In this document: piece by piece, positions 21,321-33,638 of the stretch
How positions within the stretch are numbered: the first letter of the stretch is position 1
How the letters are laid out: each line of letters begins with the position of its first letter
Made by a program: the position numbers and the translations under genes
Notes under the pieces: generated by a model
Databases searched by the model: none
The model's input: the letters and a program-made list of their open reading frames with translations, nothing else
Told to the model about the DNA's origin: nothing
Assembly (NCBI RefSeq): GCF_000283155.1
Contig: NW_004454180.1
Coordinates: 21,039,577 to 21,103,576 of the forward strand
DNA length: 64,000 nucleotides
Source of the DNA: Ceratotherium simum simum
Taxonomy: Eukaryota > Chordata > Mammalia > Perissodactyla > Rhinocerotidae
Reading direction: 5' to 3'

Positions 21321-21989
21321 GGCTTAGGTCATCTGAGATGGTAATTCTGTTTTCTTAAGTGTGTAAGTAAGTAAGGTAGATATTTAAGTACAAGCTGGTA
21401 AGCTAAATAAAGTAAATATTAATTGTATATAAATTCAAGATAATCGGTGTTCATTGTTAAACGTCTGGCTGTTTAGAGAATCTAACACTTTAATCTTGAA
21501 CTTCAATGTGAAACATGTAATTGATATTAAATTTGTGATAGGTTAGAAAAAATAAAGAAACCCTGACTAAATGTATAAATTATTTGAATATTTAAAATAA
21601 ACTGATTTACTATATGTTTAATTTATTAGATTTATCAGATTTGATTAAGGGCTCATAAATGTTTTACTTCTTTGGTTTATATTCTGTCAGGCGTTCGAAA
21701 TACTTAGAAGAGAAAATCAAATATTTTAAATCTATAAGTGAAGTTAAAAATATTTGAGGAATTATGAATAGGGTTAAACATTTAAGGAAATTATGTTTTT
21801 AATTTGAGGCAATCCTACTTTATTTAAAGAATAATTAATATGTTTTTATACAGAAATAGCTAAGTTTAAAAATTAGATAAGAATTGTTGATTGAAATCTA
21901 CATAAAAATGAGATTTAGCAAGTTTGTGACTTAAAAAAAAGTCACTATTAATTTTAAACCAAAGGAAGTCTAATGAGCCCCCTTTCCTT

Positions 21990-22365
21990 CAGTGAGAACT
22001 CTGTAGTTGCCAGGGGATGAGGTGTGGGGGAAATGAGGAAACGTTGGTCGAAGGATACAAACTTCAGCTATAAGATGAATAAGTTCTGGGGATCTAATGC
22101 ATAGAATAGCAATAACAGTTAATAACATCATATTGTATACTTGAAATTTGCTATAAGAGTAGATCGTAAGTGTTCTCACCACAAACATAAAAAAGGCAGC
22201 TGTGTGAGTGATGGATGTGTTAATTAACTTGATTGTGGTAATCATTTCACAATGTATATGTGTATTAAATCACATTGTATACCTAAAAAAAAATTAATGA
22301 TGTATAACCTAAATATATAGGGTTTTTGTCAATCATATGTCAATAAAGCTGGTAAAAAAAACACT
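21990..22365 (+). mobile_element. L1 LINE 3' end (L1M type)
   Basis: Recognised from GTAGTTGCCAGGGGATGAGG, GATGAATAAGTTCTGGGGATC, ATTGTATACTTGAAATTTGC, GATGTGTTAATTAACTTGATTG and a terminal GTCAATAAAGCTGGTAAAAAA. This is the 3' UTR of an old mammalian L1, 5'-truncated, non-coding. Confidence 0.85.
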
Positions 22366-22431
22366 GGCATCTAATGATAGCAGAAAACTAAAATCAATGA
22401 ATGGAATACATTTGATGATGTTGATGATACT

Positions 22432-22615
22432 GATGAGAGCTATTTATTGCATTCTTACTGGGTACTAAGCACAAATGAAACTGGACCTTTTTAATTTTCC
22501 CAACAAAATTTTGAGGTATGTATTGCCATTATCTTTTCCATTTACAGAAGAGAAACTGAGACTTGTGATGATTAAGTAACTTGGCTAAAGTCACATAGCT
22601 AGAAGGTGTTAAAAT
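22432..22615 (-). mobile_element. MIR SINE, antisense
   Basis: Blocks on the plus strand: GCTATTTATTGCATTCTTAC, TTTTGAGGTATGTATTGCC, TTTACAGAAGAGAAACTGAG, and ATTAAGTAACTTGGCTAAAG then GTCACATAGCTAGAAGG. The order is the reverse complement of MIR. Confidence 0.85.
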
Positions 22616-23597
22616 TAAAAAGGTAATAAAATGAGACTTTAGAGAAAGAACAAATGCCTAAAAATGTTCACATTTTTTCTGCAAAAATTTTCTAGAAAAT
22701 ATTTAAGTGGGTTATAGATTGAGCTTTCAAAAATGAAAGCAAAAGAAACCATTTCTTCCCAGAAAAATCTAAAAAAGAAGAGGATTTGTAAGGCTGAATT
22801 TCAAAAACCACTTTTTATTTTTGGTAATTGTTGTGTTTGTCATTTCGGAAGGAAGGAAAGTCTGAATTGTGATGCAAAGAAACATCTCTAAATGTGGTAC
22901 TTCTGATAAATTGATTTGAAGTAAATTTTCATATACAGACACATATGAAATTCCACATACCTATTTATGGTGCATATGGGTGTTCAAAAATAACACTGGA
23001 CATATAATGCAAAGATATCTAACAATGGTTTTGTAGGTGTGGTTAGGGTTCAAATTTATCTATGCAGTAATGATATTTATGTTGGTTTATTGTCAGTGAT
23101 GCTGTCTTGGTATTGGTTTCATCATTAATAAAAGTCATGTGGAGATACACAAATTATCTGTAGGCAATTTACCCCAAATACTTTCTAATAAAGGAACTAA
23201 ATCCAGAGTGAATTAACAATTTGTACTGCATGTAAATGAGTATCCTACTTCCTCAGATGCTGAATACTGGTAAGAACTATACATATAGGCAAAGCTGATT
23301 TTTAAAAGCAGATTGGAATAGGACATCATTAAGGACAAATCATGACATTCCCTTTCCCTCTTTTTCATCTCACCTCCAGTATTACATATACACAAACACA
23401 AACATACACATATGATAGTTGATCTACATAAATATAAATATAAGAAATTATAGCTACATATGTGTCTTCATCCTAATATATTTGCTTCCAAAATTGATTT
23501 GTGAACAGAACACAAAGGAAAAGACGCTGTCGAGTTCTATGAATAAAGATTATGTAGAGCCATTGTTTGGCTCCCCTGAGACAGAGTAAGAACTTTC
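22616..23597. other. Unassigned stretch
   Basis: AT-rich, no repeat, RNA or exon recognised. Confidence 0.4.
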
Positions 23598-23700
23598 AAA
23601 TCATCAATCAACAAGCATTTATTGAGTTCCCAGAATTCTCTTACCAATGTCAGAAGTAGAAAAGATCAATAATGCCGTCTACCCAATCCTCTAGCAGTAT
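23598..23700 (+). repeat. Fragment of an old mammalian-wide repeat
   Basis: CATCAATCAACAAGCATTTAT then TGAGTTCCCAGAATTCTC matches the start of the 'ATTCATTCAACAAATATTTATTGAG' repeat also seen at 13050 and 28510. Confidence 0.5.
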
Positions 23701-24296
23701 CAATAAAAAAAGTTCTAAGAACTACATATTTCGTTACAGGGATTTTTACCTAGAAAGTTACTCTCTTTTTTTCAAAGATCAGTTATACTTAAAAACTCTC
23801 CAAAGTGAGCTCACGTTTTATTCATAGTAACAATGATGTCTGTTAAATAATCTCTACTGTAGGAATATTTTTCTTCAAGGAAAATGAGGAAAGGTGGAAT
23901 TAAAAGCAAATATTGGAAAAGATTCTGGGAAGGATAAATGGGCTCTCCGTGTGTAGAAATGGAAATGAAGGCTAAGGCAGAGGAATGAACTGCCTGCCAG
24001 TGCTCGAAATGTGTACCCCAGACACAGGGAGAGCCTCTTAGCAAGGGCTGGAGACTGATAGGTACAAGGTGTTTAATGAACTCTCTGTCCAATCATTAGC
24101 TAACCACTAAGATAACCAAGCAGGGGTTTCACTGGCCACACATGAACACACATAAGAATACAGACTCAACAGAATTAGTTCAGAAAAGTCATTAAACAAG
24201 CAAATGGCAGCATCAATAACAAGCAACAACACCTCCAAAACCTGGGGCTTGGAGGCGCTGATTTACAGAGTAGCCACAACCATTATTTATGTTTTA
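23701..24296. other. Unassigned stretch
   Basis: Nothing recognised beyond short open frames. Confidence 0.4.
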
Positions 24297-24455
24297 TCTT
24301 GATTTTTCTTATTGAAGTAACATTGGTTTATAATATGATATAAATTTCAGGTGTACATCATTATATTTTCATTTCTGTATGGACTACATCATGTTCACCA
24401 CCCAAAGACTAATTACCATCCATCACTGTACCCACGTGCCCTATTATGTTCAATT
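24297..24455 (-). mobile_element. L1 LINE 3' end, antisense
   Basis: On the plus strand, TATTGAAGTAACATTGGTTTA, AATTTCAGGTGTACATCAT, GGACTACATCATGTTCACC and ACCCAAAGACTAATTACCATC are the reverse complement of the 3' UTR at 17.8 kb and 19.4 kb, so this is the same L1 lineage in the opposite direction. It is truncated to about 160 bp. Confidence 0.88.
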
Positions 24456-25809
24456 TTCAACGAAAAATCATGAGAAATGAAAAGAAACAAGGAATTGTAC
24501 TGACTCTTCTTTAAAGAAAAACTAGGCTATTCAGTGATGAAAAGGTGGAGGTCAGAACCTTTCAGGAGAGTGAAGAGACTCGCTGTGGGGGAAGAGACTT
24601 GAACATGATTTAGATTCTTAAGTTTTTGTAGAAAACTGACTTAGAGACTGTTGAGACAGGGTCGAAACAAAATCCCTCAGCAGTTGTTTATTTAAAATCA
24701 TCAAGATATTAGTCTGGAAATACCCATTAAAAAGGGACATTTTAGAAATAAAGGACGCGAGAAGGGAAAAAAAACTTAGCTGTGAGAATTCAGTGCATGA
24801 TATTGTAAACTTATTGTTGAAGGTGGTTTGCGCACTTCTATATGTTTTCTTTTACCTGCTGCTGTATCTTATAAAAGACAGATTGTATATAAAATTGACC
24901 TGAATCAGCATTTAAGGAATACAATAATTCAGCAAGAAAATTCGCCAAGCTGACACACTGTACCATACACAAACAACACTCCCAAACAGATTATATATGC
25001 CTGGAAAGGAACTTCTTTTATCTTAGTTTTAATACATTTTAAAGACAATGTATGAGAAAAGTCTTTTATAATAAGTGAAAATTTCAAATAACAAAGATTT
25101 TATTATAACTGCTCCAGATATGTGTGAAGTATCTATGATGTACTTTCTTTTTTCACTTGAAATGACAATTGTGAAGAGAAAATAGCTTCATTTAATGCGT
25201 CTTATAATGAGTGATCACTAGATTAACTCTAGTGATTCCAGGTCTATTAACTACTGGGTACTGTTTAACCTTGTGAAGTCTGAGTCTATGTGTGTGTGTG
25301 TGTGTGTGTGTGTGCTTGTGTTCTCGATTTGTTGTTGCTGCCTCTGAGATTAAACCTCTTTTGATTAGAAATTTTTCCACCTGTGACTTCTCATATTTTA
25401 ACATATCCTTGAAAAATTTGCATTAAGTGTAATGGAATTTTGGAGTTCAAGATAAATAAATCTTCTTGTCCAAATATTTCACATAAAATATGAGGAGGTT
25501 TAAATTATTTAAGCCATTTTATTTATATGACCATCAGATGCTTGCTTACTTGACACTAAATCCATACATTTTGAGGCTCAGAGTTTATAAATAACACCTT
25601 GATCATGTTATGAATGCATCTTGGTTGCAGGTTTTGAACCTTTATCTTACTGGCTTTGAAGCTCACATTACTTCTTCTATTTGAGGTCCAGTGATTTTTA
25701 ACTATTCTACCAGTCATTGTCAAGTCCAGAAAGGGAAATATACCAGTTATTTTAAAGAAAGAATTTAACCTAGGAAATTGTTTAAACATATATTGGAGAC
25801 TTGACTAGG
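24456..25809. other. Unassigned stretch with a (TG)n tract
   Basis: No family recognised except the microsatellite at 25288. A faint reversed-MIR signal at about 25570-25690 is too weak to call. Confidence 0.35.
25288..25314. repeat. (TG)n microsatellite
   Basis: An uninterrupted TG run of about 27 bp. It creates a spurious His/Thr-rich frame on the minus strand. Confidence 0.95.
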
Positions 25810-26335
25810 CAAAAGGGAGGTTACAGCTGGAAAAATCAACAACTCTTAGGCTGAGGCAACAAAGCTGGGGTCTGGACCCCTGAGGAAGGAGCCTGCCCAA
25901 CCAGTACTGCTGCCTCAGGAGCTCAGAGCTTCCTCTCAGACCTTGAAGGACGGACACTGTCTGGCAACTATTTGTATATCTCAAGAGGTATGATGAGGCT
26001 CTTTTGGGCAATGTGAAAAAATACTGGAAATCGGAACCACCCTCTGCTGAGAGCTAACTACTGCTGTAGGGTACAGGATCACTGCTGGGCGATGCTGCCA
26101 GTAACAGTGGGCGACAGGCACAAGCCCGTTCTTCCCCCTCCAGCTTTACGGTCTCCCTCTGGTGCCCTCTGTTGGCAGAGCCTAGCAGGAAACCAGCCAG
26201 CAAAGGGGGAAGTGTGAGCTGCAGAGTCCCCGCCCAGCCTCACAAGGTAGAATATTAATGATGGGTTTGGAACTGAAACACGACTGTTTTTATGATAGCA
26301 ACCATTTGTCTTTAATATCGACATTACCCACACTC
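25810..26335 (+). repeat. Probable old interspersed repeat (family unresolved)
   Basis: GGTGCCCTCTGTTGGCAGAGC, CTAGCAGGAAACCAGCCAGC, AAAGGGGGAAGTGTGAGCTG and GATGGGTTTGGAACTGA strongly resemble a common mammalian repeat with 'TGCCCTCTATTGGCAGAGCCTAGCAGGAAGCCAG'. I cannot name it with confidence. It is GC-richer than its flanks. The left boundary is a guess. Confidence 0.45.
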
Positions 26336-26689
26336 AATAAACCTACTAAAATTCTGTAGTTTTTTTATTCCTTAAGTTGTTTATAGGGTTTATTTGTAGA
26401 GGTAATAATCCAGTATTGCCCCTTAACATGTTTAAAACTTTATTCTTATGAATCTGTTTTATATAGGTCAAATCTTTCATTTGTAAGTTGCTATAAGTGT
26501 GCTGATTAGAAAATTATACATAAGCAATCATATTTACAGGTAGTTACTCTTTTAAAGAAAAATTCTTTTATTTAAACGTGTGGGGAAATGAAACATCCTT
26601 GGATTTCTCAGCGCTCATGTTAGACCTTAGCCTCGTGAGACTCTTGACATACCGTGAGAATGAGATCTGTAGCCTTTGTTAATTGCTCT

Positions 26690-27583
26690 GATCTGAAAGG
26701 ATAATAAAACTCCTTTCATCTCCTAGAAAGGGCCAAATGGTTATAGCCCAGAAAAGATCTCTAGGTGAAACCCCAATAAAGGGTTCTGCACCCAGCTCCG
26801 ACGTGTGTCTGTGGGGAGGTGTTCCCCACACCACCAAGCAATTCTCTGACATCAGCTGGGTGTCCTACAATTCAACTCAATTCTGGCACTTTTTACCTCT
26901 GGGTAGCATCAGATTCTACAGATTAAGGGCTCAGTCCCACTAGACTGCCCTCTACTTTAATTGTAAGTCCAATTGTTACCTGTGCTTCTGACCTAATTGC
27001 TATAAATCAGAGGTTCCCATGACCTCTTCCTTGGGTTCGGTTAATTTCCTAGAACATCTCCCAGAACTCGGGAAACCAGTTTACTTACTAGATTACCAGT
27101 TTGTTACAGAGGCTATTAAAGGATATGAATCAACAGCCAGATGAAGAGATGCATGGGGCAAGGTCCCGAGCAAAGAAGCATCTGTCCTCCTGGAGTTTGG
27201 GGTCTGGCACAACGACTGGTGGAAGCATTCTTGTTCACCAGCGTGGAAGCTCTCCAAACCCCTTCTTTTTAGGTTTTTATGGAGGCTTCATTCCATAGGC
27301 ATGATGGATTAAATCATTGGCCTTTGGTGATTGATTCAACCTCCACTCCCTCTCCCCTCCAGGTCAAAGGTGGGACTGTAAGTTCCAACCCTCTAATCAC
27401 ATGGTTGGCTTCATTGACAACCAGCCCCCATCCTTAGATGCAGTCCAAAAATCACCCCATTAACATAACAAAAGACACATTTATCCTCTCCTCGCTTAGG
27501 AAATTCCAAAAGTTTTAGGAGCTCTGTGCCAGAAACGGGGACAAATCAAATATATATTTATTATTATAAATCACAATATCACA
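26690..27583 (+). mobile_element. Long LTR (about 0.9 kb, ERVL class, MER21-like)
   Basis: The blocks are in the expected order: GGGTTCTGCACCCAGCTCC, TACAATTCAACTCAATTCTGG, TAAGGGCTCAGTCCCACTAG, GCTATAAATCAGAGGTTCCC, TTTTTATGGAGGCTTCATTC, TGATGGATTAAATCATTGGCC, AGGAAATTCCAAAAGTTTTAGG and a terminal AATATATATTTATTATTA. No internal retroviral sequence adjoins, so it is probably a solo LTR. The subfamily name is from memory; 26690 is approximate. Confidence 0.7.
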
Positions 27584-28509
27584 GTCAAGATGCCAGGAAG
27601 ACTGGAGTGTCTGTCTTTCTAGGTATTTGCATGTCAAAAGAGATGTAGCTTAGAATTTGGAAACATCTCTAGATCATAAAAGCTGGAGACACATAAGGCT
27701 ATCTGGGAACCACTAAGAAATTTTATTTATACACTGGAGTAAGGAAAAGCCCCTTTTAGGAGGGGAGCAGAACAGCTGCCTCCTACCCCTTAATAAGCAG
27801 AAAAAAATAATTTTTCCTACTGACTCACCTACGGGGTGTGCAGCTACTTGCATGGGATACTTGCCCTGGCTCCCGATGACTAAGGACTAGGGCAAGAGGG
27901 GCTGAACACTTGAGACATTTAACAAGAAATCTGTCTCTGACCCATTACACTTTGTATGCACATGCACAATAAAATTAATAAAGATGAACATTAAAAACCC
28001 AGCAATGTGACCCACTATGCAAAATCATCTCTTCACCATCCAACTTATCTAATAAATATAGAGCCTAACATTCATTCAGATTTACTGTTAATGGTTTGTT
28101 CATAAAATCCATATGGGTAGGAAGGAATATGTCTAACTATAATTTTCTCTTTTGTTTCATCTTTTGAGATTGCTCAGTGTGATCCTGATATTTTGTAAGA
28201 AAGTTTTTGTTGTTATTGTTGCTTTTCCTCTAATATGAAATTGTTCATTAGCTAATGTGTTTGTTAGGTGTCTTAAATGTTTGGAGAAGAAAATGTATAC
28301 TCGTGGATGGTTTGGCAAAAGGGAGGCAGACGCATATAGAGAGGTGGGGGGTGAACAGGTGTGGCAAGATGTTACCAGCTTGTGAATCAAGGTGAGAGAT
28401 ATGCTCAATTTCTTAGCACCTTTTTGCAACTTTTGTGGGTTTAATTTTTTTTTTAATAATTAAAAAGGCTCTGCCTGTTTGTACCTTTCTCAAATCAGGT
28501 GCAGATTGG
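27584..28509. other. Unassigned stretch
   Basis: No repeat, RNA or exon recognised. A poly-T/poly-A-rich patch lies at about 28442-28466. Confidence 0.4.
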
Positions 28510-28825
28510 GTTTTTTGGTTCATCCAATAAATATTTATTAAACTCCTACTATATTTCAGGATCTATGCTAGGTACCAGACATACAGCTGTGAACAAAATA
28601 AGCAAAGTCTCCTCTGTAGAACAGGAAAATAAACACAAAACAAATAAATATGCCATTATAGCAGTTCCTCCCAAAGTTTTTGAAGAAAAAAGCAGGGTGA
28701 GGTGGTTAGGGAAGATATCTCTCATGAGATTACATTTACAGAAGCTCCTGAAGGAAGTGAGAGAACGTACAATGGGATTCTCTGGAAAAGAATGTTCCAG
28801 TAGAGGGAACAGCATGTAGAAAGCC
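28510..28825 (+). repeat. Old mammalian-wide repeat
   Basis: Starts CATCCAATAAATATTTATTA, continues TATGCTAGGTACCAGACATAC, GAACAAAATAAGCAAAGTC, and ends AATGTTCCAGTAGAGGGAAC then AGCATGTAGAAAGCCCAGAGG. This is the clearest copy of this repeat in the window. Its 106-codon frame is incidental. Confidence 0.6.
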
Positions 28826-29194
28826 CAGAGGCTTTTAGCTCTTAGATAAGACATATACATTCCCTGGGTTTCTTTCTCAGTTTTCCTCTTATCTACAAGG
28901 CGACTCCTCTGTCTTGACTCTCTTTTCTCTTCTCAGGCTCTTTTGGGTGGCAAGATGACTGCAATAGATTCAGGGATGCGTGTATCCATGAACGAATCCA
29001 CTTGCCTGGGGGAATATGATGCCTAGAATGGCTTAGAACTGGATCACGTGCTCCACTCCTCCAGATCTGGGCGGAGGGCACTACAAGAAGTGCCAGAACT
29101 GACAGTCAGAGTGAGTGGTGTCCCCTTGGAAAATGGGGCACAGTTTCCAAAAATGGGTATGATGGAATAAATGAAAAGCAATAAGAAAAGTTAA
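28826..29194. other. Unassigned stretch
   Basis: Nothing recognised. Confidence 0.4.
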
Positions 29195-29696
29195 TGTAGA
29201 TTGTAGCCTATGAGGAAGCCATTTGGTTTAAAGCTAATTTGGCCTGACCTTGTTTTCCAGAGTGACCTGACACGGCCTGTCAAGCATCCTTGTACCTCTG
29301 CTTTAAGCATGTACACTATTGCAAAGCAAAGAACGATGCCCTAAAGACAGGGATGAGTGCCTCCCCTCACATCAGCATTTCTTTAAAGAAAGCATTTCTT
29401 CCCAGAAACTAGGGTCAAATTGACCCTAGTGTACATCTTGTGACCACTGACATGCTGTGTGTAGCAAAACATCTTGTGACTGTTGTAAAGAGAAAAAAAA
29501 AGATATTTCTGTCATATTTGATGTCTGTTCCTTGTTCCAAAATGGTATATAACCATACTGTACACCCCCCTTCTCCAGAGTGCTTCCTTCCCTGGCAGAG
29601 GTTACTTCTCCTGGGCTATAGTCCTCAGATTGGCTCATATAATAAACTCACCCCAATTGTGATTTATAGATTGATTGTGGATTATTTACGTCAACA
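29195..29696 (+). mobile_element. ERV1-type LTR, probably solo
   Basis: The segment is TG...CA bounded (TGTAGATTG to CGTCAACA) with U3-R-U5 layout. A TATA-like GGTATATAACC lies at about 29544-29554 and an AATAAA at 29641-29646, about 95 bp downstream. Flanks AGTTA and AGTAA could be a decayed target duplication. The U3 holds a perfect 23-bp palindrome (29408-29430). No retroviral gene adjoins. The family name is not recognised. Confidence 0.6.
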
Positions 29697-31383
29697 AGTA
29701 ACAAATTCTTGGAAGCCAAAACCAACAATTGTCCACTACAACTCCCTTTAGAATTCCTATTTTTCTCCAAAATAGAAAAATGTGGAGGAAAATATGAGGT
29801 ATGAGGTAAATTCTCCTTGGAAACAGTTTTTCAAAATGTGTTTCACATAAAAAAGAAACTTGTTGGTATAAATACAGATTTTTCAGATTCTACTTAGGAT
29901 ATAATAAATGATGAACCTCAGAAGACTCTCCAAATCATGGCAGCAAAATGGGAATCTGCTGGTATAAATGAGATATTATGCACAATTTGTATTCATGATT
30001 GATATGGGCCCACTCAACCAGAAAAGTCACATAAGCACTCGGTTACTTGTAGAGGCAGAGTGTATTATGAATCATGGGAATTCTTGTAATAATTTTCTAT
30101 CGTACGTGTAGTACATGCTTTAGAGTCTAGAGAAATCTCCTACTGTACATTTTACCCTACAAACATTCTGTCCCTCCTTATATCTCTTAGTTTTCTCATT
30201 CATCAATTACATCCACCAGTGATAGAGGTAGAGCCAACCTGTCACACTGATTTTACCTGTGTGAATAAGAGACGGTGTCTTCAAGGGGAGGAGCTCTGCC
30301 AAGCAATCTCTCCACAGCTCTGACCTCAAACTCTTGTGGAAACTTTGCTCAGAACGAATAAGGCAGATAAGTGATCAGAAGATATTGTTGCTGTTGTTTT
30401 TGTAAATAAAATGCTTTGTAAGGGAGCCATCCTTTTTCCTATTTTCCTTCCTCTGACCATAAAATAGGAACTTCAGCCCTCTAGGAAATGTGAGGCAGGG
30501 AACTTCTGATGTTTTTCAACCCACACTCGTTTCTCTTTATAGAAGAAAATGTGATCAGTGATAAACGACTGGGAAAGAATAGAAAAAACAGTATTGAATG
30601 GGGAGAAGTCAACGTGCTCACACCCCTCCCTCCTTGCCTCTCTTCACGTTCCTTTACATGGCTTGCCACAGTTCATATGTGTTCTTCTCTGCTCCTGCTG
30701 CTTCTATGACCCTAAGGGATGGGTCAAGCCAGCTCTGTTTCTGCACGATAACCCAGCCATTGCCCAGTGGGTGGCCAGGACCTAATGTATAAGACAATTA
30801 AGGGAACAAAAATAAGTAGAAAGATAATTGATGCAAGAGGCCCAGGATGTGTTTTCCAGCTCTGATTTACCAACAACTAAGCTTATATTTTTGTCTCAAA
30901 ACTTCTGTGTTTATTTTTAGAGTTCAGACTTTATAAGGGAAAACAATATAATTAATCATCATTTTCATACACCTAACAATTTGTGTGTGTTATAATTCTA
31001 TTTTCAGTGATGGATACCCCTTTGTATTGTTGTACATAGTACTGTAGTAGAAGTCATTGAGAAGAGCTTAGTATGTCCCATATCTTCTGATAAGTACTTT
31101 ATAGGCATAATTTTATTTAATTCCTAATAATAATCATATGAAATTTGAACATGAAAATCAAAATTAATTCTGACTACACCAAGTAAAATGTATTTCCCTT
31201 CCTTTCTGTTGTAGTTACTAATTTACTAACCCATAAAAGTGAGGATATAGCTTTTGATTTAAGTAAATAGCAGTAAACAGTGAGTTAAGTGGAAGAATAT
31301 TGTTATAAAGTCATCAGCAGTTCTGTTCCAAAACTTGGAGGGTGATTGTCCGAATTTAGCTGGAAATGAACACGTGGGATTGC
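29697..31383. other. Unassigned stretch
   Basis: About 1.7 kb with no clear family. A weak reversed-MIR pattern (ATAAGTACTTTATAGGCATAA) occurs near 31090-31130. Overlapping short frames at 30509-30792 show no recognisable protein. Confidence 0.35.
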
Positions 31384-31408
31384 CGTGCGTGTGTGCGTGT
31401 GCGTGTGC

Positions 31409-31439
<31 letters not shown>

Positions 31440-31459
31440 CGCGCGAGCGAGAGAGAGAC
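31384..31459. repeat. Compound microsatellite: (TG/CG)n followed by (GA)n
   Basis: A 40-bp alternating GT/GC tract (31384-31423) passes directly into a GA tract interrupted by GCGCGCGAGCGA (to about 31459). It joins a Z-DNA-prone alternating tract to a polypurine tract. Confidence 0.95.
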
Positions 31460-33159
31460 TGGGATGTCAAAGGATTGAATATAGATATGTGGAGGCCAAG
31501 GTTTGAAATGGGCATTAAATGGACAACAGTGAACCCAATGAGAAAATAAAAACTAGCAGAAGAAAATGTTTAAGTGAACTAGAACTACATTGTATCCTTT
31601 TAAATGATAGTAAAGTCATTCCTTTTAGCTTATGTAGCTTGCATAAATAGAGCAACCACTTCTCTATTTGAGTCTCTTAAAATCACATACCTATTGATTC
31701 AATGACCTTATTTAAGAATTAATGAGTGTTCTTATGATAAAAGTATTTCTGAATTTGGGTAGTGTCATAAATAGGAACAGTGAGAATGGGTTCTGAGTCC
31801 GTGTTGAAATGGAAGTAAATGTTTGGAATACTGCTTTGTCTATTAGTGGGAGAAAATTATTGCAAATAAAGTTATCTCTGGACCTGAGAGGGAATGGAAT
31901 ATGGCAAGGGGCAGTGTCAAATTGGAATTTTCACTTCTTTTTAAAGAAATAAATTAAGAAAAAATTAAAATAAACAACTAATGATTAAATAGCAACATAA
32001 TAGGACAAAACATTAAAAGAATAATTGGATATTCAAGTTTTATTTAAAAACAAAGATAAAAACAGAGTATCAGAAAGCAAAAATTTTACCTGCCATCTTT
32101 CACTGAACCTGACTATATGATTACAGAGTTAGAAAACAATGGTTTAAAAAGAAACAAAACAAAAACATATTTAATGCTACAAACATATTTAATGCTCAAG
32201 ATACAAGGTCAATGAAGTTTGTTTTGTTATTTTACCTATTTCTATGAGAAACATTTGCAAGAATTGGTCTTTTTTTTCTCTGATATATTTTGGGAATTTG
32301 CAGCTAGGTCAAAGGTAGAGAAAAATACGCTCCAACATTTTGTAAAGGAAGATGTAGTTTTGTTGTAACTATTCCCCAGAAGTCCCCTTCATTGGGACTT
32401 GCTTCAGTTCAGAGATCTTTGCTAAGAAATCATGTGTTTGTACATGCTAGCTTTGCTGTTTGCTGATGTTTTTAAAAATATTAAAACTTATATGTGAAAA
32501 TAAATACATTGATAAGCTTAAACTTTGCTTTTATATTTTTTGCAAGATTTGATCATTCTTATGTATTCTTGTTTTTCTTCAAAATCAAAAAAAATTCTGT
32601 CATTTCCAGGTTTAGCTTTCCAATGCTATTTCTGTATATACATTTTTAATGATTTTAATTTTTCTTTTTGTCAATTTTTAAATCTATTTAATTAGCAATT
32701 TTCTATACTTATACTTTTTTATAATTATTTCCATAATTTTCTATATTTCTTATACTTAACTTTTAAACCATGCATGGCCTACCTTTTGTCCTTCTTAATC
32801 TTATTTTTCCTCCCTGTAACTGATTTTTTAGCACAATAGACACGTTGTTTCAGTTGTAGGTTGACATAAGGTCATTCTTAGGATATTCTTGTGAAATACA
32901 ACAGAACAATGATTGTATCTAAGTTCTCATCAATAACGTTTTTTCTTTTCAATTACCAAATTGGCTTCATAACTTAATTAGAAGCTGACTCTGAGTAAGC
33001 CTGTGTGCCATTAGCTTGTTCACATTTGGTGAGCAAGACTTACTGCTATCTACATTTTCCAGATGGAAAACTACAGCTAAAACATTCTGACTTTCTCTGC
33101 CAACCAAAAATCAATCAAGTTTAAACAGCCTAGCTCCAAGACATCTTCTTTCAAAAAGC
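31460..33159. other. Unassigned, very AT-rich stretch
   Basis: No repeat family recognised over 1.7 kb. ACATATTTAATGCT occurs twice close together at about 32166-32197. The part from 32480 to 32770 is extremely T-rich. Confidence 0.4.
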
Positions 33160-33330
33160 CACTCTAATTCTCCAAAGATGGAATCCATCGCCGTGTGTTT
33201 TTTCCTAGAACTCCTGCTTACTCATTGCAAAATCAACAATATTCTGTCTTATATTATTAAATGCATGCATGTCTATCTTGCTCCTAGATTATAAATTTAA
33301 TGAGGACAGAGCTCATACCTCTTTTCATCT
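33160..33330 (+). mobile_element. L2 LINE 3' end, left part (split by ERE)
   Basis: AACTCCTGCTTACTCATTGC, CATGTCTATCTTGCTCCTAG then ATTATAAATTTAATGAGGACAG and AGCTCATACCTCTTTTCATC match L2 3' sequence. It breaks at the ERE and resumes at 33639 with CATCTTGATATTTC. Confidence 0.7.
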
Positions 33331-33638
33331 TTTTTTTGTGTGTGTGTGAGGAAGATCAGCCCTGAGCTAAAATCCATGCCAATCCTCCTCTTTTTGCTGA
33401 GGAAGACCAGCCCTGAGCTAATATCTATTGCCAGCCCTTCTCCTTTTTTTCCCCCCTTTTCTCCCCAAAGCCCCAGTAGATAGTTGTATGTTATAGTTGC
33501 ACATCCTGCTAGTTGCTGTATGTGGGTCGCCGCCTCAGCATGGCCCGATAAGCGGTGCATTGGTGCACGCCCGGGATCTGAACCCAGGCTGCCAGTAGTG
33601 GTGCACGCACTTAACCGCTAAGCCACAGGGCCGGCCCC
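33331..33638 (-). mobile_element. ERE SINE with long composite tail, antisense, inside L2
   Basis: Reversed ERE with GT/poly-T tail, two GAGGAAGA-C/T-CAGCCCTGAGC tail units, the block CCCCAAAGCCCCAGTAGATAG with GTTGTATGTTATAGTTGCAC, a reversed B-box region (GCCCGGGATCTGAACCC) and GGGCCGGCCCC. CATCTT is present at both edges (33325-33330 and 33639-33644), a short target duplication within L2. At about 308 bp it is the longest ERE in the window. Confidence 0.9.

Larger units (their letters stand above)
20001..21989. other. Unassigned AT-rich stretch with two local duplications
   Basis: No repeat family recognised over about 2 kb. It holds a dispersed 24-bp direct repeat (20172 and 20287) and a 20-bp tandem duplication (21281-21320), listed separately. 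A 130-codon minus-strand frame at 20861-21253 begins at GTG and shows no recognisable protein. Confidence 0.4.

Noticed and set aside
29541..29646. TATA-like box and AATAAA as a host gene promoter and terminator
   Set aside because: Spacing and context match the U3-R-U5 layout of an ERV LTR, which explains both signals.
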